Shown piece by piece: positions 23,904 to 32,212 of a DNA stretch of 64,000 nucleotides. A program made the translations under genes and the position numbers. Source of the stretch: an uncultured Clostridia bacterium (lineage in GTDB: Bacteria; Bacillota; Clostridia; UBA1381); the NCBI GenBank assembly GCA_934462715.1, contig CAKSIJ010000003.1, positions 1 through 64,000 of the forward strand. Reading direction: 5' to 3'. The notes below the pieces were generated by a model. The model had not been told where the DNA came from. It did not search any database and worked only from the letters and a program-made list of their open reading frames with translations. Within the stretch, counting starts at the first letter, position 1, and every line of letters starts with the position of its first letter.

Positions 23904-26246
23904 ATGAACAGGATTGGGGTTTACCGAAAAAAAACTGATATTGGGGGATTTGTGAGAGCGCCCGAAAAGACGGATTTTGCAAGGGCAGCTATTCTTTTGA
24001 TAGCGCAGCGCGCGCCGATTTTCGGCGGTTTTCCTTTCGGCTGTGCGTTTTTTGCGGCGGCGTGCGACGCAGGAGCGGCATATTTGTACATACCGGTTCT
24101 TGCGGCAGGTGCGTTTTTGTCGGGAGGAAATATGGTACAATACCTTGCGGCGGCATTTATGCTGTGGATTTATAAGGCATTGTCCGCAAAGGAGGTAAAC
24201 AGATATAAGACGGCGGCGGTTTGCGCCGGTGCGCTGATTATCTGCGGAATTTGTAAGCAGGTAATTACGGGCGGTACTCTGATCGGAGCTTTATCGCTTG
24301 CGGCGGAGGCAATTGCCGGATTTGCCGGATGCGTGATTTTTTTCAATTCGGACAGGCTGCTAAAGGAAAAAAATAAAAATGAAGTGCCGCCTAAAGCGGA
24401 ATCGTTTTCGCTGATTGCCGCCATAGGTGTGGTCATGCTCGGACTTTCGGGGATTCCGCTTCCGTTTTCGGCAGATTTGAGAACAATACTGGGGATATAT
24501 CTTGTATTGTGCATAACAATGTATTCCGATTATTCGGTGTCCGTTTTGTTTGCGTTGGTGTGCGGAATACTCGGCTGCGTCGAAACTCCGGCGGCACTGA
24601 CCGCGGGGACGGTTTTTGCGGTAAGTGCATTTTTCGCCGCCGTATTCAAACATTTCGGACAGGTCGGCGCTTCAATAGGCTTCCTGACAGGAATAACTGT
24701 GTGCATGCTTTTCATGGGGGACAGCTCCTATATGCCTGTTTCGCTGATTGATATATTTTTCGCAACGGCGGTCTTTGCGTTTGTTCCGCTGAGATTTCAC
24801 CAAAAAACGGGGATTTTCCTCGCAAATTCCTTAAAACCCGATAACCGCAGACGGGATTTCAGAATCAAGGAATACATAACGGAGGAGCTTGACTCGGTTT
24901 CAAACACGTTTTCGGAATTTTCAAGACAGTTTACCGGAAGCTTTCAGAGAGCCTATGAGCTTGACTCGGATAACCCGTCAAAGATTTTTGACGAAACAGC
25001 CGAAAGAATCTGCTCCGAATGCACCAGAAGAAATGATTGCTGGCACAAAAATTTTAACGATACTTACAAGTATATGTTTGAAATCTACAACACAATCGGA
25101 AACAAGGGTCGGTGCGATATTCATGAGGCGCCCTTGATTTTTACCCAGCGCTGCATACAGCCGGAGCTTTTTTTGAATGAGTTTAACCATGTGTATGAAA
25201 TAACAAAGCAGGACGGCTTGAACAAGGGCGCAAGAAACGGAGAAAGACGTTTGTTTTCAAACCAGTATGTTGAAATTTCAAAAATCATCAGCAGGCTGTC
25301 GAAAGAAATCGAGGGAAATTTCTTTTTTGATGAGCAGAAAGAAAAACAAATAGTCAATTGCTGTACAAGAGAGGACTTATATTTAAGGGATTTAAACGTA
25401 ATAAAGGATAGTGAGGGATATTATGAGGTTTTCTTTGCTCCGGGTTCTGAAAACGATTCGGAAAAAATATGCACAATAGCTTCGGAGGTGCTTGGAGTGA
25501 AGCTGAGGAACGCATTTTGCAAAAACAATGAAATCAGAAAGCTTGTAACCGATTCAAGCTTTGAGCTTGAAATATCCGTGTTTCAAAAGGAAAAGGACGA
25601 TGAACCGGTGTCGGGGGATACGGTTATTCATTTTGAAACGGATAAGAGCAAGTACTATATAATTTTGTGTGACGGCATGGGCAGCGGCTGCGACGCGTCG
25701 AGGGAAAGCCGAATGACCGCAGAGCTTCTGGGTGGATTTTTAAAAGCAGGCTTTACAAAAAATGCCGCACTCAACCTCATAAATTCCACCCTTGCGCTCA
25801 AAATGGACAGAGAGGGATTCTCTACGATAGATTTGTGCGAAATAGACTTGCGTTCAGGAAAATGCGAGTTCGTTAAAATCGGCGGCGCTCAAAGCTTTGT
25901 AAGAACAAACGGTGAAACGGTAACAATAAGCGCAAAGGGTCTGCCGGCAGGAGTTGTGGAAGAAATTCACCCCGAAAATGCCGAATTGATGCTTGCGGAC
26001 GGCGATTTGATTATCATGGTTTCGGACGGAGTTAGCGAGGCGGGGTACGGAATGTTGAGAGGCGAATGGATTAAACGTTTTATGACTATGGAGGGACTTT
26101 CAGTTGAGGAAACGGCAAAAAGCATTGTCGCAAGCGCAAGGAAAAAAATATATCCCCGTACCGCCGACGATATGACCGCAGTCGCGGCTAAGCTTCATGT
26201 TATCTGCGAGAACCGCGAGGCTGACGATGAGGCGGTTAATGAGTGA
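23904..26246 (+). CDS. spoIIE: Stage II sporulation protein E
   Basis: The 780-residue protein has the SpoIIE build: about ten N-terminal membrane segments (roughly 30-310), a central regulatory region (about 320-560, with a CSECTRRNDCWHKNF cysteine stretch), and a C-terminal PP2C phosphatase (about 570-775) with ILCDGMGSGCDASRES, STIDLCEIDLRSG, VSDGV and DDMTAVAAKL. It dephosphorylates SpoIIAA to release sigma-F in the forespore and acts at the polar septum. AAGGAGGAG precedes the ATG. It is the strongest evidence that the organism sporulates. Confidence 0.95.
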   Translation: MNRIGVYRKKTDIGGFVRAPEKTDFARAAILLIAQRAPIFGGFPFGCAFFAAACDAGAAYLYIPVLAAGAFLSGGNMVQYLAAAFMLWIYKALSAKEVNRYKTAAVCAGALIICGICKQVITGGTLIGALSLAAEAIAGFAGCVIFFNSDRLLKEKNKNEVPPKAESFSLIAAIGVVMLGLSGIPLPFSADLRTILGIYLVLCITMYSDYSVSVLFALVCGILGCVETPAALTAGTVFAVSAFFAAVFKHFGQVGASIGFLTGITVCMLFMGDSSYMPVSLIDIFFATAVFAFVPLRFHQKTGIFLANSLKPDNRRRDFRIKEYITEELDSVSNTFSEFSRQFTGSFQRAYELDSDNPSKIFDETAERICSECTRRNDCWHKNFNDTYKYMFEIYNTIGNKGRCDIHEAPLIFTQRCIQPELFLNEFNHVYEITKQDGLNKGARNGERRLFSNQYVEISKIISRLSKEIEGNFFFDEQKEKQIVNCCTREDLYLRDLNVIKDSEGYYEVFFAPGSENDSEKICTIASEVLGVKLRNAFCKNNEIRKLVTDSSFELEISVFQKEKDDEPVSGDTVIHFETDKSKYYIILCDGMGSGCDASRESRMTAELLGGFLKAGFTKNAALNLINSTLALKMDREGFSTIDLCEIDLRSGKCEFVKIGGAQSFVRTNGETVTISAKGLPAGVVEEIHPENAELMLADGDLIIMVSDGVSEAGYGMLRGEWIKRFMTMEGLSVEETAKSIVASARKKIYPRTADDMTAVAAKLHVICENREADDEAVNE

Positions 26247-26259
26247 ATGTGTATTAAAT

Positions 26260-26288
26260 GGGCTATCTTACGGTAGCCTGTTTTTTTT
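26260..26288 (+). terminator. Rho-independent terminator after spoIIE
   Basis: GGCTATC-TTAC-GGTAGCC followed by a run of eight Ts. Confidence 0.8.
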
Positions 26289-26341
26289 GTTACATAAAAG
26301 TAATAAAAATGTAAGAATAAGGAAATGTTTTGATTTATATA

Positions 26342-26389
26342 CCATATATAGCAGTACATAAGAGTTGTAATGCTATATATGGATTTTTT
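26342..26389 (+). repeat. Perfect 12-base inverted repeat with T-run
   Basis: CCATATATAGCA (26342-26353) and TGCTATATATGG (26371-26382) are followed by ATTTTTTG. It could be a second terminator, or the edge of the TA-rich insertion described next. Confidence 0.65.
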
Positions 26390-26428
26390 GCTGATTTGGG
26401 GTATGAGCCGATACCGACCACCCAGTAC

Positions 26429-26558
26429 TATATATATAGGGTGCAACAACGGCAAGCACACAGCAAGCCGAACCCACAGGGCGAACAGGGACGGCAAACA
26501 GCCGACACTCCCACCCATTCCATATATATATATATAGAGCAAAACAACGGCAAGCACA
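26429..26558. repeat. TA-run plus GC-rich direct repeat
   Basis: Two copies of a TA dinucleotide run followed by a purine-rich block and ACAACGGCAAGCACA lie at 26429-26460 and 26522-26558, with GC-rich sequence between them. The patch differs sharply in composition from its surroundings. The region 26290-26633 contains no credible gene on either strand; long frames across it only translate the repeats. Confidence 0.6.
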
Positions 26559-26633
26559 GATGAAAGGAGGTGATACAGAGCCACGCTTGCCGCATACGGT
26601 CGAAAAATTAACGAACAAAGGAGAGATTGAAAA

Positions 26634-26980
26634 ATGGCAAACAAAGAATTACGTTGCGTAAAATGCGGAAAAAGCTTTATTTTCAGCGAGGGGGAACAAG
26701 CCTTTTACAAGGAAAAACATTTTGATGATCCGAAAAGGCGGCAAGGCTTTATGAGGATTTTTACAAAAAGTATGAAAATGCGGAAATAGAATATGATACG
26801 GCATACCGCCAAATTTGTGTTACGGCAGATACATACGTTTGGGATGTGAGAGGGCAGGAAAGGGACAACGTTTACTATGCCGATATTGTCAGCATAGATT
26901 CAACGAATGACGGTATGCTGCACGTTGAGTGTGTGTTTAAAAACGCTTTTGAAACGGTAGGTGAGACAGTTGAAGGGTGA
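26634..26980 (+). pseudogene. Broken zinc-ribbon domain protein
   Basis: The frame opens with ANKELRCVKCGKSFIFSEGEQAFYKEKHFDDPKR, the start of the small zinc-ribbon family whose normal continuation is a second CxxC knuckle. Instead the sequence jumps in another frame to AARLYEDFYKKYENAEIEYDTAYRQ... and runs to 26980. A deletion of about 16 bases after codon 34 would explain the lost knuckle and the frameshift; the first frame stops near 26788. AAAGGAGAG precedes the ATG. The frame-shifted remainder (about 85 residues, with YVWDVRGQERDNVYYADIV) is unrecognised. Confidence 0.68.
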
Positions 26981-27101
26981 CGATTTTGATTTCCCGGCAT
27001 GGTTTCTGATTCCGGGTCTTATATTATTGGCTGCGTGTCCTCCGCTGGCTATTGTTTGGATTATAATTGCGTCCGTAATATCTAAAATTTTTAATATTTG
27101 A
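26970..27101 (+). CDS. Possible 43-residue membrane mini-protein
   Basis: A TTG at 26970, five bases after AGGTGA, opens a frame that overlaps the end of the broken zinc-ribbon gene. It encodes a hydrophobic peptide (FPAWFLIPGLILLAACPPLA followed by IVWIIIASVI) with one or two membrane segments, and is followed by a good terminator. It is unrecognised and may be translationally coupled to the upstream frame. Confidence 0.4.
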   Translation: MKGDDFDFPAWFLIPGLILLAACPPLAIVWIIIASVISKIFNI

Positions 27102-27114
27102 GAGAAAAAACTTG

Positions 27115-27149
27115 TGCCGCAAAGGGTGTGCTTTGCGGCATGGGTTTTT
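27115..27149 (+). terminator. Rho-independent terminator
   Basis: TGCCGCAAAG and CTTTGCGGCA form a perfect ten-base stem, followed by TGGGTTTTT. Confidence 0.82.
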
Positions 27150-27227
27150 GATTTCAAAGCAAGCCGTACAAGCTCGTTTTTGAAAAAAAGGTCGTAAGAA
27201 TGAGGCGGTGCATTTGTACGGCGGACG

Positions 27228-28025
27228 TCACGGTGTGATTTTTCTGTATTCACTCGGTGAAATGCCGATATACTTTTTAAACCTATGGGAAAAATAGCTG
27301 TGGTCGGAAAAACCGCAACAATAAGCGATTTCACAGATTCCCGAAGAGGTTTCCGAAAGAAGTTTTACGGCATATGAAAGCCTTGCCTTTTCAACGTATT
27401 CGGCAGGGCTTACACCGGTGCAGGTTTTAAATACATGGCAAAACCTTCCGGTACTGAGATGAGCCTTGGCGGAAAGCGTTTTTACTTCAAGATTGTCGGA
27501 AAGATTGTTTTCGATATAACTCAGAACTTCTTGGATTGTTTTGTGAATTTCCGACCTTTTTGCCGACTGCTTTTCAGATATATCACCGACAGAGTATTTT
27601 TCGGTCAATGCCGAAAAAATATTGTAAATACAGCTTGCGCATATCATATTAAAAGTCTTTTTATCTGCGGAAGCTATTATTTTGCTGAAAGCCGCAGTTA
27701 TTTCACTGTCGTTTCGTACAAGGTTTTCAAAAGTGATTCCCGAAAACTCCCCGAGCATTTTTAAATCGGCAATGATACAGCAAACGACCGAATTGCCGAA
27801 ATCAAGACATTCATGTATTTCCGCAGAGTTTGCAATTATAAGGTCATTTTTTTGAACCATTATTTTTTTGTCCCTGCACTGATATTCACAGCCGTCTGTT
27901 TCGTAAAAAAACATAAACTCAATCTGGGAATGCCAGTGAGCGTTCATTCTCTGCGGATTTTTTGAGTATATTATTTGAAACGGAAAACAGCCGCTGTATA
28001 TTATGTTTTGCTTTACGCCGCGCAT
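27228..28025 (-). CDS. AraC family regulator, divergent from the GH28 gene
   Basis: The 265-residue protein has an N-terminal cupin-type domain (HWHSQIEFMFFYETDG near residue 30 and a KNDLIIANSAEIHE strand) and a C-terminal AraC DNA-binding domain: LEVKTLSAKAHLSTGRFCHVFK and ICEIAYCCGFSDHSYFSHRFKK followed by GISPSEYR. It is transcribed away from the polysaccharide-active gene at 28164 and probably activates it in response to a sugar. AAAGGAGA precedes the ATG. Confidence 0.88.
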   Translation of the reverse strand: MRGVKQNIIYSGCFPFQIIYSKNPQRMNAHWHSQIEFMFFYETDGCEYQCRDKKIMVQKNDLIIANSAEIHECLDFGNSVVCCIIADLKMLGEFSGITFENLVRNDSEITAAFSKIIASADKKTFNMICASCIYNIFSALTEKYSVGDISEKQSAKRSEIHKTIQEVLSYIENNLSDNLEVKTLSAKAHLSTGRFCHVFKTCTGVSPAEYVEKARLSYAVKLLSETSSGICEIAYCCGFSDHSYFSHRFKKYIGISPSEYRKITP

Positions 28026-28052
28026 GATTGTATCTCCTTTATAATAACAGCA

Positions 28053-28135
28053 GAATAATTATAATTATCAGCCGAAATATGATAGAATATTAAGGTTATT
28101 ATATATATAATAGCATTATAATTATAACTTGTCAA
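28053..28135. promoter_or_regulatory. Divergent control region, AraC/GH28
   Basis: On the minus strand TTGACA (28135-28130) and TATTAT (28112-28107) with a 17-base spacer form the AraC promoter. AATTATAATTAT occurs at 28057-28068 and again within 28115-28127, a direct repeat that could be the regulator's operator. A strong promoter toward GH28 is not visible, consistent with activator dependence. Confidence 0.5.
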
Positions 28136-28163
28136 TTAAAAAAGCTGATGAAAGGGAGTAAGA

Positions 28164-29399
28164 ATGATGAGAAACGTAAAGGATTACGGAGCAGTCGGCG
28201 ACGGCGAAACGCTCGATACCGCCGCATTTCAAAAAGCTATTGATGACGGCGGAATGGTTTATGTGCCGGAGGGCATATACAAAATCGGAACATTGTATTT
28301 AAAGAGCAACGGCGGCTTGCATTTGGCAATAGGGAGTGTTTTGAGAGGAAGTCACCGCAGAGAGGACTACAATGCGGACGATTTCTGCCCTCAAAATGCG
28401 GTATTCGTGTCGGAACACGTCACCGGAGCACATCTGATAACGGCGGTGGAGCAGGAAAACATTGTTATCGAGGGACGCGGAACGATTGACGGTCAGGGTG
28501 ACTATTGGATGAACGAAAGCAATACTTATGAATACGGCGATTATGTGCCGAATGACGAACGTCCCGGTCAGATGATTTTTATCTGCGAATGTAAAAACGT
28601 GAGGGTGACGGACGTAAACATCGTAAACGGTCCGTACTGGCATTTGTTCTTTCACGGCTGTGACAACGTAATCGCAAGAGGTCTGTCAATTCACGGCGAC
28701 CGACCGAGATGGACGAATGACGGAATTGACATTGACTGCTGTTCAAGAGTTACGGTAAGCGACTGCATAATTGATACCGGTGATGACGGAATAACTTTAA
28801 GAGGTCATTACGAACCGCTGAAAAAAGAAAAGGTTTGCGAAAACATAACAATTACAAACTGCGTGATTCATGCCGAAAAAGACTACGGAATACGCATAGG
28901 CGTTGGGAAAGGACTTATAAGAAACTGCACTATTTCAAATATGGTGATCGAAGCGCCGACATGGGGCGGAATCGGAATTTTGGGTCGGTGGAGCGATACA
29001 TCAACGAGAGCTTCAAGTGTGGAAAATATCGTATGCTCGAATCTTAACATTCATGCAAGACTGCCGGTTGAAATATGCGTTGCATACGGAGAAGCACCCT
29101 TGCCGAATGATTGTTATATCAAGAACATCAGAATGGATAATCTTATGCTTTTCCCGACGGAAAACAATATTATCAGGGGGTTTGGAGAGGACGGACTTAT
29201 GGAAAACATATGCCTGAGCAACCTTACCGTCAAGCCGGCCAAAAGCCCTTACTGGGAATGTAAAGGTATGGTGGAAATAAAAAATGCAAATGACGTTGTG
29301 CTTGATAATTTTAAGATTATCGATGCAGACCGGTTTGAAAATGACGGGGTTGCGGTTGAAAACAGCAGGGCGGTTGTCATTAACGGGGAAATTATTTAA
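28164..29399 (+). CDS. Glycoside hydrolase family 28-like protein (polygalacturonase fold)
   Basis: The 411-residue protein is a right-handed beta-helix of the pectinase type: N-terminal VKDYGAVGDGETLDTAAFQKAI with YVPEG, then GPYWHLFFHGCDNV, WTNDGIDIDCCSRV (about 180-195) and TGDDGITLRG (about 205-215), which carry the catalytic Asp residues. The usual GHG and RIK motifs are replaced by DYGIRIGVG, so the substrate may be a modified or short uronide. There is no signal peptide, so it should act in the cytosol on imported oligosaccharide. No sugar transporter is adjacent. Confidence 0.82.
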   Translation: MMRNVKDYGAVGDGETLDTAAFQKAIDDGGMVYVPEGIYKIGTLYLKSNGGLHLAIGSVLRGSHRREDYNADDFCPQNAVFVSEHVTGAHLITAVEQENIVIEGRGTIDGQGDYWMNESNTYEYGDYVPNDERPGQMIFICECKNVRVTDVNIVNGPYWHLFFHGCDNVIARGLSIHGDRPRWTNDGIDIDCCSRVTVSDCIIDTGDDGITLRGHYEPLKKEKVCENITITNCVIHAEKDYGIRIGVGKGLIRNCTISNMVIEAPTWGGIGILGRWSDTSTRASSVENIVCSNLNIHARLPVEICVAYGEAPLPNDCYIKNIRMDNLMLFPTENNIIRGFGEDGLMENICLSNLTVKPAKSPYWECKGMVEIKNANDVVLDNFKIIDADRFENDGVAVENSRAVVINGEII

Positions 29400-29422
29400 A
29401 AAATAATTCGGAAAAACTATTT

Positions 29423-29460
29423 ATATGCGGCAATGCTGCGGCACTGCCGCATATTTTTTA
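29423..29460 (+). terminator. Rho-independent terminator after the GH28 gene
   Basis: ATATGCGGCA and TGCCGCATAT form a ten-base stem, followed by a T-run. Confidence 0.88.
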
Positions 29461-29508
29461 TACAAACCGCCGAAAAATCAAGGATTTAAAAAAAATCCAG
29501 AAAAAGTA

Positions 29509-29537
29509 TTGACAAGCCTTGAAATTCATGTTATAAT
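29509..29537 (+). promoter_or_regulatory. Sigma-A promoter for rpmG-secE-nusG-rplKA
   Basis: TTGACA (29509-29514) and TATAAT (29532-29537), 17-base spacer, both perfect. It drives the classic secE-nusG-L11-L1 operon. Confidence 0.9.
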
Positions 29538-29631
29538 CGAAATAATTGAGGTATAGCTTCTTTTTTTTTGCGTGTCTTAAAAAAGCTTATCCGCGATAAA
29601 CATACTATAAACAGAAAGGGATGACATAAGC

Positions 29632-29781
29632 ATGAGAGTTAAAATAACATTGGCGTGCTCGGAGTGTAAGCAGAGAAATTACAATACTATGAAGAACAAG
29701 AAGAATGATCCGGACAGACTGGAAATGAACAAGTATTGCAGATTTTGCAGAAAGCACACTCTTCACAAAGAAACCAAATAA
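29632..29781 (+). CDS. rpmG: 50S ribosomal protein L33 (zinc form)
   Basis: A 49-residue protein, MRVKITLACSECKQRNYNTM at the start and YCRFCRKHTLHKETK at the end. The two CxxC pairs (CSEC and CRFC) identify the zinc-binding L33 paralogue, which some Firmicutes swap for a zinc-free form when zinc is short. It begins the operon and is followed by secE after 21 bases. Confidence 0.95.
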   Translation: MRVKITLACSECKQRNYNTMKNKKNDPDRLEMNKYCRFCRKHTLHKETK

Positions 29782-29802
29782 TTAAAGATAGGAGTGAAAA
29801 AA

Positions 29803-30024
29803 ATGGCTGATACAACAACACAAACAACCAAAAAACAAAACAAGCTTGCAAGGTTTTTTAAAGAAACCAAAGCTGAAATGAAAAAGGTTACATGGCCGAA
29901 CAAGGAACAGTTAGTTCATAATACTCTTATTATTTTGGTATTCATTATAATCACTTGCGTAATTCTTTCGGTATGCGACGTTGCGTTTACCAAGCTTTTG
30001 GATCTTGTTACAAAGAGAATCTGA
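29803..30024 (+). CDS. secE: Preprotein translocase subunit SecE
   Basis: The 73-residue protein has the single-span bacterial SecE pattern: FFKETKAEMKKVTWPNKEQL followed by a C-terminal membrane helix (TLIILVFIIITCVILSV, about 45-62). It is an essential part of SecYEG. The ATG at 29803 follows AGGAG by about ten bases; the GTG at 29794 is too close to that site. Confidence 0.93.
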   Translation: MADTTTQTTKKQNKLARFFKETKAEMKKVTWPNKEQLVHNTLIILVFIIITCVILSVCDVAFTKLLDLVTKRI

Positions 30025-30119
30025 GAATAGGTAAAATGTGAGCCGTGACAAGGCATGAAAAACAACGCATAAGACAAGCTGTTTGTTGAGTTAATGCCGG
30101 CGGCGGAATGGAGATTGAA

Positions 30120-30644
30120 ATGTCAGAAGAAGCAAAGTGGTATATAATTCACACTTATTCCGGTTACGAGAATAAGGTAAAAGCAAATATTGAAAAATCG
30201 GTAGAAAACCGCGGAATTGAAAATCTTATCTTTGACGTGCAGGTTCCGCTTGAGGACGTTATTGAAGAAAAAAACGGTGTGGAAAAGGTTGTTAAACGTA
30301 AGATTTTCCCGGGTTATGTGATTGTCAAAATGATAATGAATGATGAAAGCTGGTATGTTGTCCGCAACACAAGAGGAGTTACCGGCTTTGTCGGCCCCGG
30401 CTCAAAACCGGTTCCGCTTCCGGACGATGAGGTTGAAAAGCTTGGATTTACACAGGTTCGCATGGAGGATCTTAAGATTTCCGCCGGCGACCATGTAAGC
30501 ATAAAACAAGGTCCTCTCGAAGGATTCTCCGGCGTTGTTGAGGCGGTTGACAAATCGACCAGAAAGCTTACCGTAAGAGTGTCCATGTTCGGGCGCGAAA
30601 CACCGGTTGAGGTTGATTACAATCAAGTTTCATCGGAAATTTAA
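30120..30644 (+). CDS. nusG: Transcription termination/antitermination protein NusG
   Basis: The 174-residue protein begins EEAKWYIIHTYSGYENKVK (NGN domain) and ends with a KOW domain (SAGDHVSIKQGPLEGFSGVVE). It has FPGYVIVKM and VRNTRGVTGFVG, all NusG-typical. NusG binds RNA polymerase and affects pausing and termination. GGAGA lies 7 bases before the ATG at 30120; the ATG at 30108 overlaps that site. The upstream block GCCGGCGGCGGAATGGAG resembles family C. Confidence 0.95.
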   Translation: MSEEAKWYIIHTYSGYENKVKANIEKSVENRGIENLIFDVQVPLEDVIEEKNGVEKVVKRKIFPGYVIVKMIMNDESWYVVRNTRGVTGFVGPGSKPVPLPDDEVEKLGFTQVRMEDLKISAGDHVSIKQGPLEGFSGVVEAVDKSTRKLTVRVSMFGRETPVEVDYNQVSSEI

Positions 30645-30701
30645 CCGATGCGTTAAAAAGCTTATAAATGCAAAATGCGTTTATATATCCCTCTGGTAAC
30701 A

Positions 30702-30731
30702 GTGGGAGGACGGTATGTCCGCAATTACCAC
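30702..30731 (+). promoter_or_regulatory. Putative L1-binding leader element before rplK
   Basis: GTGGGAGGA ... TCCGCAATTACCAC forms a GTGG/CCAC stem with internal GGA/TCC pairing. The same GTGGGAG...CCAC architecture recurs before rplA at 31224, as expected for ribosomal protein L1 autoregulatory mRNA sites. Confidence 0.55.
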
Positions 30732-30774
30732 AATATGTAACTTATTGTTACAAAAATTTAGGAGGTGGCCATTT

Positions 30775-31200
30775 ATGGCACAAAAAGTCGTAGGTTATAT
30801 CAAATTACAAATTCCGGCCGGCAAGGCAACTCCGGCGCCCCCTGTTGGTCCTGCTTTGGGTCAGCACGGTGTAAACATCATGCAGTTTACAAAGGAATTT
30901 AACGAAAAAACAGCAAAAGACGCAGGTCTTATCATACCGGTGGTTATCACCGTTTATGCAGACCGTTCGTTCACTTTCATCACAAAAACTCCGCCTGCTG
31001 CAGTTTTGTTGAAAAAGGCTTGCAAAATTCAGAGCGGTTCGGGAGTACCTAACAAAACTAAGGTTGCTACAATCAGCAAGGCTGATCTTCAGGCAATCGC
31101 AGAACAGAAAATGCCCGACTTGAACGCAGCAAGCGTTGAAGCAGCTATGAGCATGATCGCAGGTACCGCAAGAAGCATGGGTATTGTAGTCGGTGACTAA
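30775..31200 (+). CDS. rplK: 50S ribosomal protein L11
   Basis: The 141-residue protein has KVVGYIKLQIPAGKATPAPP and GPALGQHGVNIMQFTKEFN, then TPPAAVLLKKA and the terminal AGTARSMGIVV, the complete L11 sequence. It forms the GTPase-associated centre and is needed for RelA activation. AGGAGGTG lies 8 bases before the ATG at 30775. Confidence 0.96.
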   Translation: MAQKVVGYIKLQIPAGKATPAPPVGPALGQHGVNIMQFTKEFNEKTAKDAGLIIPVVITVYADRSFTFITKTPPAAVLLKKACKIQSGSGVPNKTKVATISKADLQAIAEQKMPDLNAASVEAAMSMIAGTARSMGIVVGD

Positions 31201-31223
31201 TAAAAGCAGCAATTTTAAAATCA

Positions 31224-31257
31224 GTGGGAGAGGATGAAAAAATCCTTGATTGACCAC
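31224..31257 (+). promoter_or_regulatory. Putative L1-binding leader element before rplA
   Basis: GTGGGAGAGGAT-GAAAAA-ATCCTTGATTGACCAC: GTGG/CCAC outer pairs and AGGAT/ATCCT inner stem, just upstream of the rplA ribosome site AAGGAGG. Confidence 0.6.
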
Positions 31258-31273
31258 ATAAGGAGGAAATAAT

Positions 31274-31966
31274 ATGTTTAGAGGAAAAAAATATCAGGAC
31301 AGCGCTAAGCTCGTTGATAAATCAAAGCAATATGATCCTGCCGAGGCTATGGAGCTTATCACAAAAACCGCTAAGGCAAAGTTTGACGAAACGGTTGAAG
31401 CTCATATAAAGCTCGGTGTTGACTCAAGACACGCAGATCAACAGGTAAGAGGAGCTATAGTTCTTCCGCACGGAACAGGTAAAACAGCCAAGATCCTTGT
31501 TTTTGCAAAGGGTGCAAAGGCTGACGAAGCAACCGCAGCAGGCGCAGACTATGTTGGAGAAATGGATCTCGTTACAAAGATTCAGAGCGAAAACTGGTTT
31601 GACTTTGACGTTGTTGTTGCAACACCGGATATGATGGGCGTTGTAGGACGTCTGGGTAAGGTTCTCGGTCCTAAGGGACTTATGCCTTCACCAAAGGCCG
31701 GTACTGTTACTATGGACGTAACAAAGGCTATTTCGGAAATTAAATCCGGTAAAATCGAGTACAAGCTCGACAAGACAAACATTATCCACTGCCCGATAGG
31801 TAAGGTTTCTTTCGGTAAGGAAAAGCTTTCCGAGAACTTTGCCGCATTGATGGGTGCAATCATTAAGGCTAAGCCGGCAGCTGCAAAGGGTCAGTACTTG
31901 AGAAGCGTTGCCGTAGCTTCAACAATGGGCCCCGGAATCAAGGTTAACGGAGCAAAGCTCGGTTAA
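31274..31966 (+). CDS. rplA: 50S ribosomal protein L1
   Basis: The 230-residue protein matches L1 across its length, including VDSRHADQQVRGAIVLPHGTGK, GRLGKVLGPKGLMPSPKAGTV and SVAVASTMGPGIKV. L1 binds the mobile stalk of 23S rRNA and represses its own mRNA. It ends the rpmG-rplA operon; a TTGCAATTTTT/AAAAATTGCAA stem at about 31988-32014 lies before the next promoter. Confidence 0.96.
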   Translation: MFRGKKYQDSAKLVDKSKQYDPAEAMELITKTAKAKFDETVEAHIKLGVDSRHADQQVRGAIVLPHGTGKTAKILVFAKGAKADEATAAGADYVGEMDLVTKIQSENWFDFDVVVATPDMMGVVGRLGKVLGPKGLMPSPKAGTVTMDVTKAISEIKSGKIEYKLDKTNIIHCPIGKVSFGKEKLSENFAALMGAIIKAKPAAAKGQYLRSVAVASTMGPGIKVNGAKLG

Positions 31967-32021
31967 TTTGAATATTTCGGACGGTGATTGCAATTTTTCT
32001 TAAAAAAATTGCAAAAAACTA

Positions 32022-32050
32022 TTGACAAAGTATATTACCTGTGGTATAAT
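32022..32050 (+). promoter_or_regulatory. Sigma-A promoter for rplJ-rplL
   Basis: TTGACA (32022-32027) and TATAAT (32045-32050) with a 17-base spacer. Confidence 0.9.
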
Positions 32051-32057
32051 GCCACAG

Positions 32058-32177
32058 GTAAATATAAATCCGTAGACAGCAGGCACAAAGTTAAGTCCTG
32101 CCGAGGTGTTATTTAGTATTGATAAAGATTACTAATGGCTCTTTGCGTTCGTCTACGGCAAAGAGCCTTCATTTTTT
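32058..32177 (+). ncRNA. Ribosomal protein L10 leader (attenuator)
   Basis: CCGTAGAC (32070-32077) can pair with GTCTACGG (32151-32158), the long-range stem of the L10 leader, with the AGCAGGC ... GTCCTGCCGAGGT motif between them. The same GTCTACGG lies in the loop and arm of a terminator hairpin GGCTCTTTGC/GCAAAGAGCC (32137-32167) followed by T-run, so the two folds are mutually exclusive. This is the known L10(L12)4 autoregulatory architecture. Confidence 0.85.
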
Positions 32178-32212
32178 GAGGGCAGACATTTTTTCAGGAG
32201 GTGAAATGTTAA

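Noticed and set aside
26330..26563. A 77-residue plus-strand frame in the same patch
   Set aside because: It begins inside an AT-rich stretch without a ribosome site and its protein is repeat translation (YIYIYIEQNNGKHR).
26195..26644. A 149-residue minus-strand frame across the TA-rich patch
   Set aside because: It overlaps the end of spoIIE, spans a terminator and simply translates the TA and GC repeats (LYIYI, YIYIYG); no ribosome site or family.
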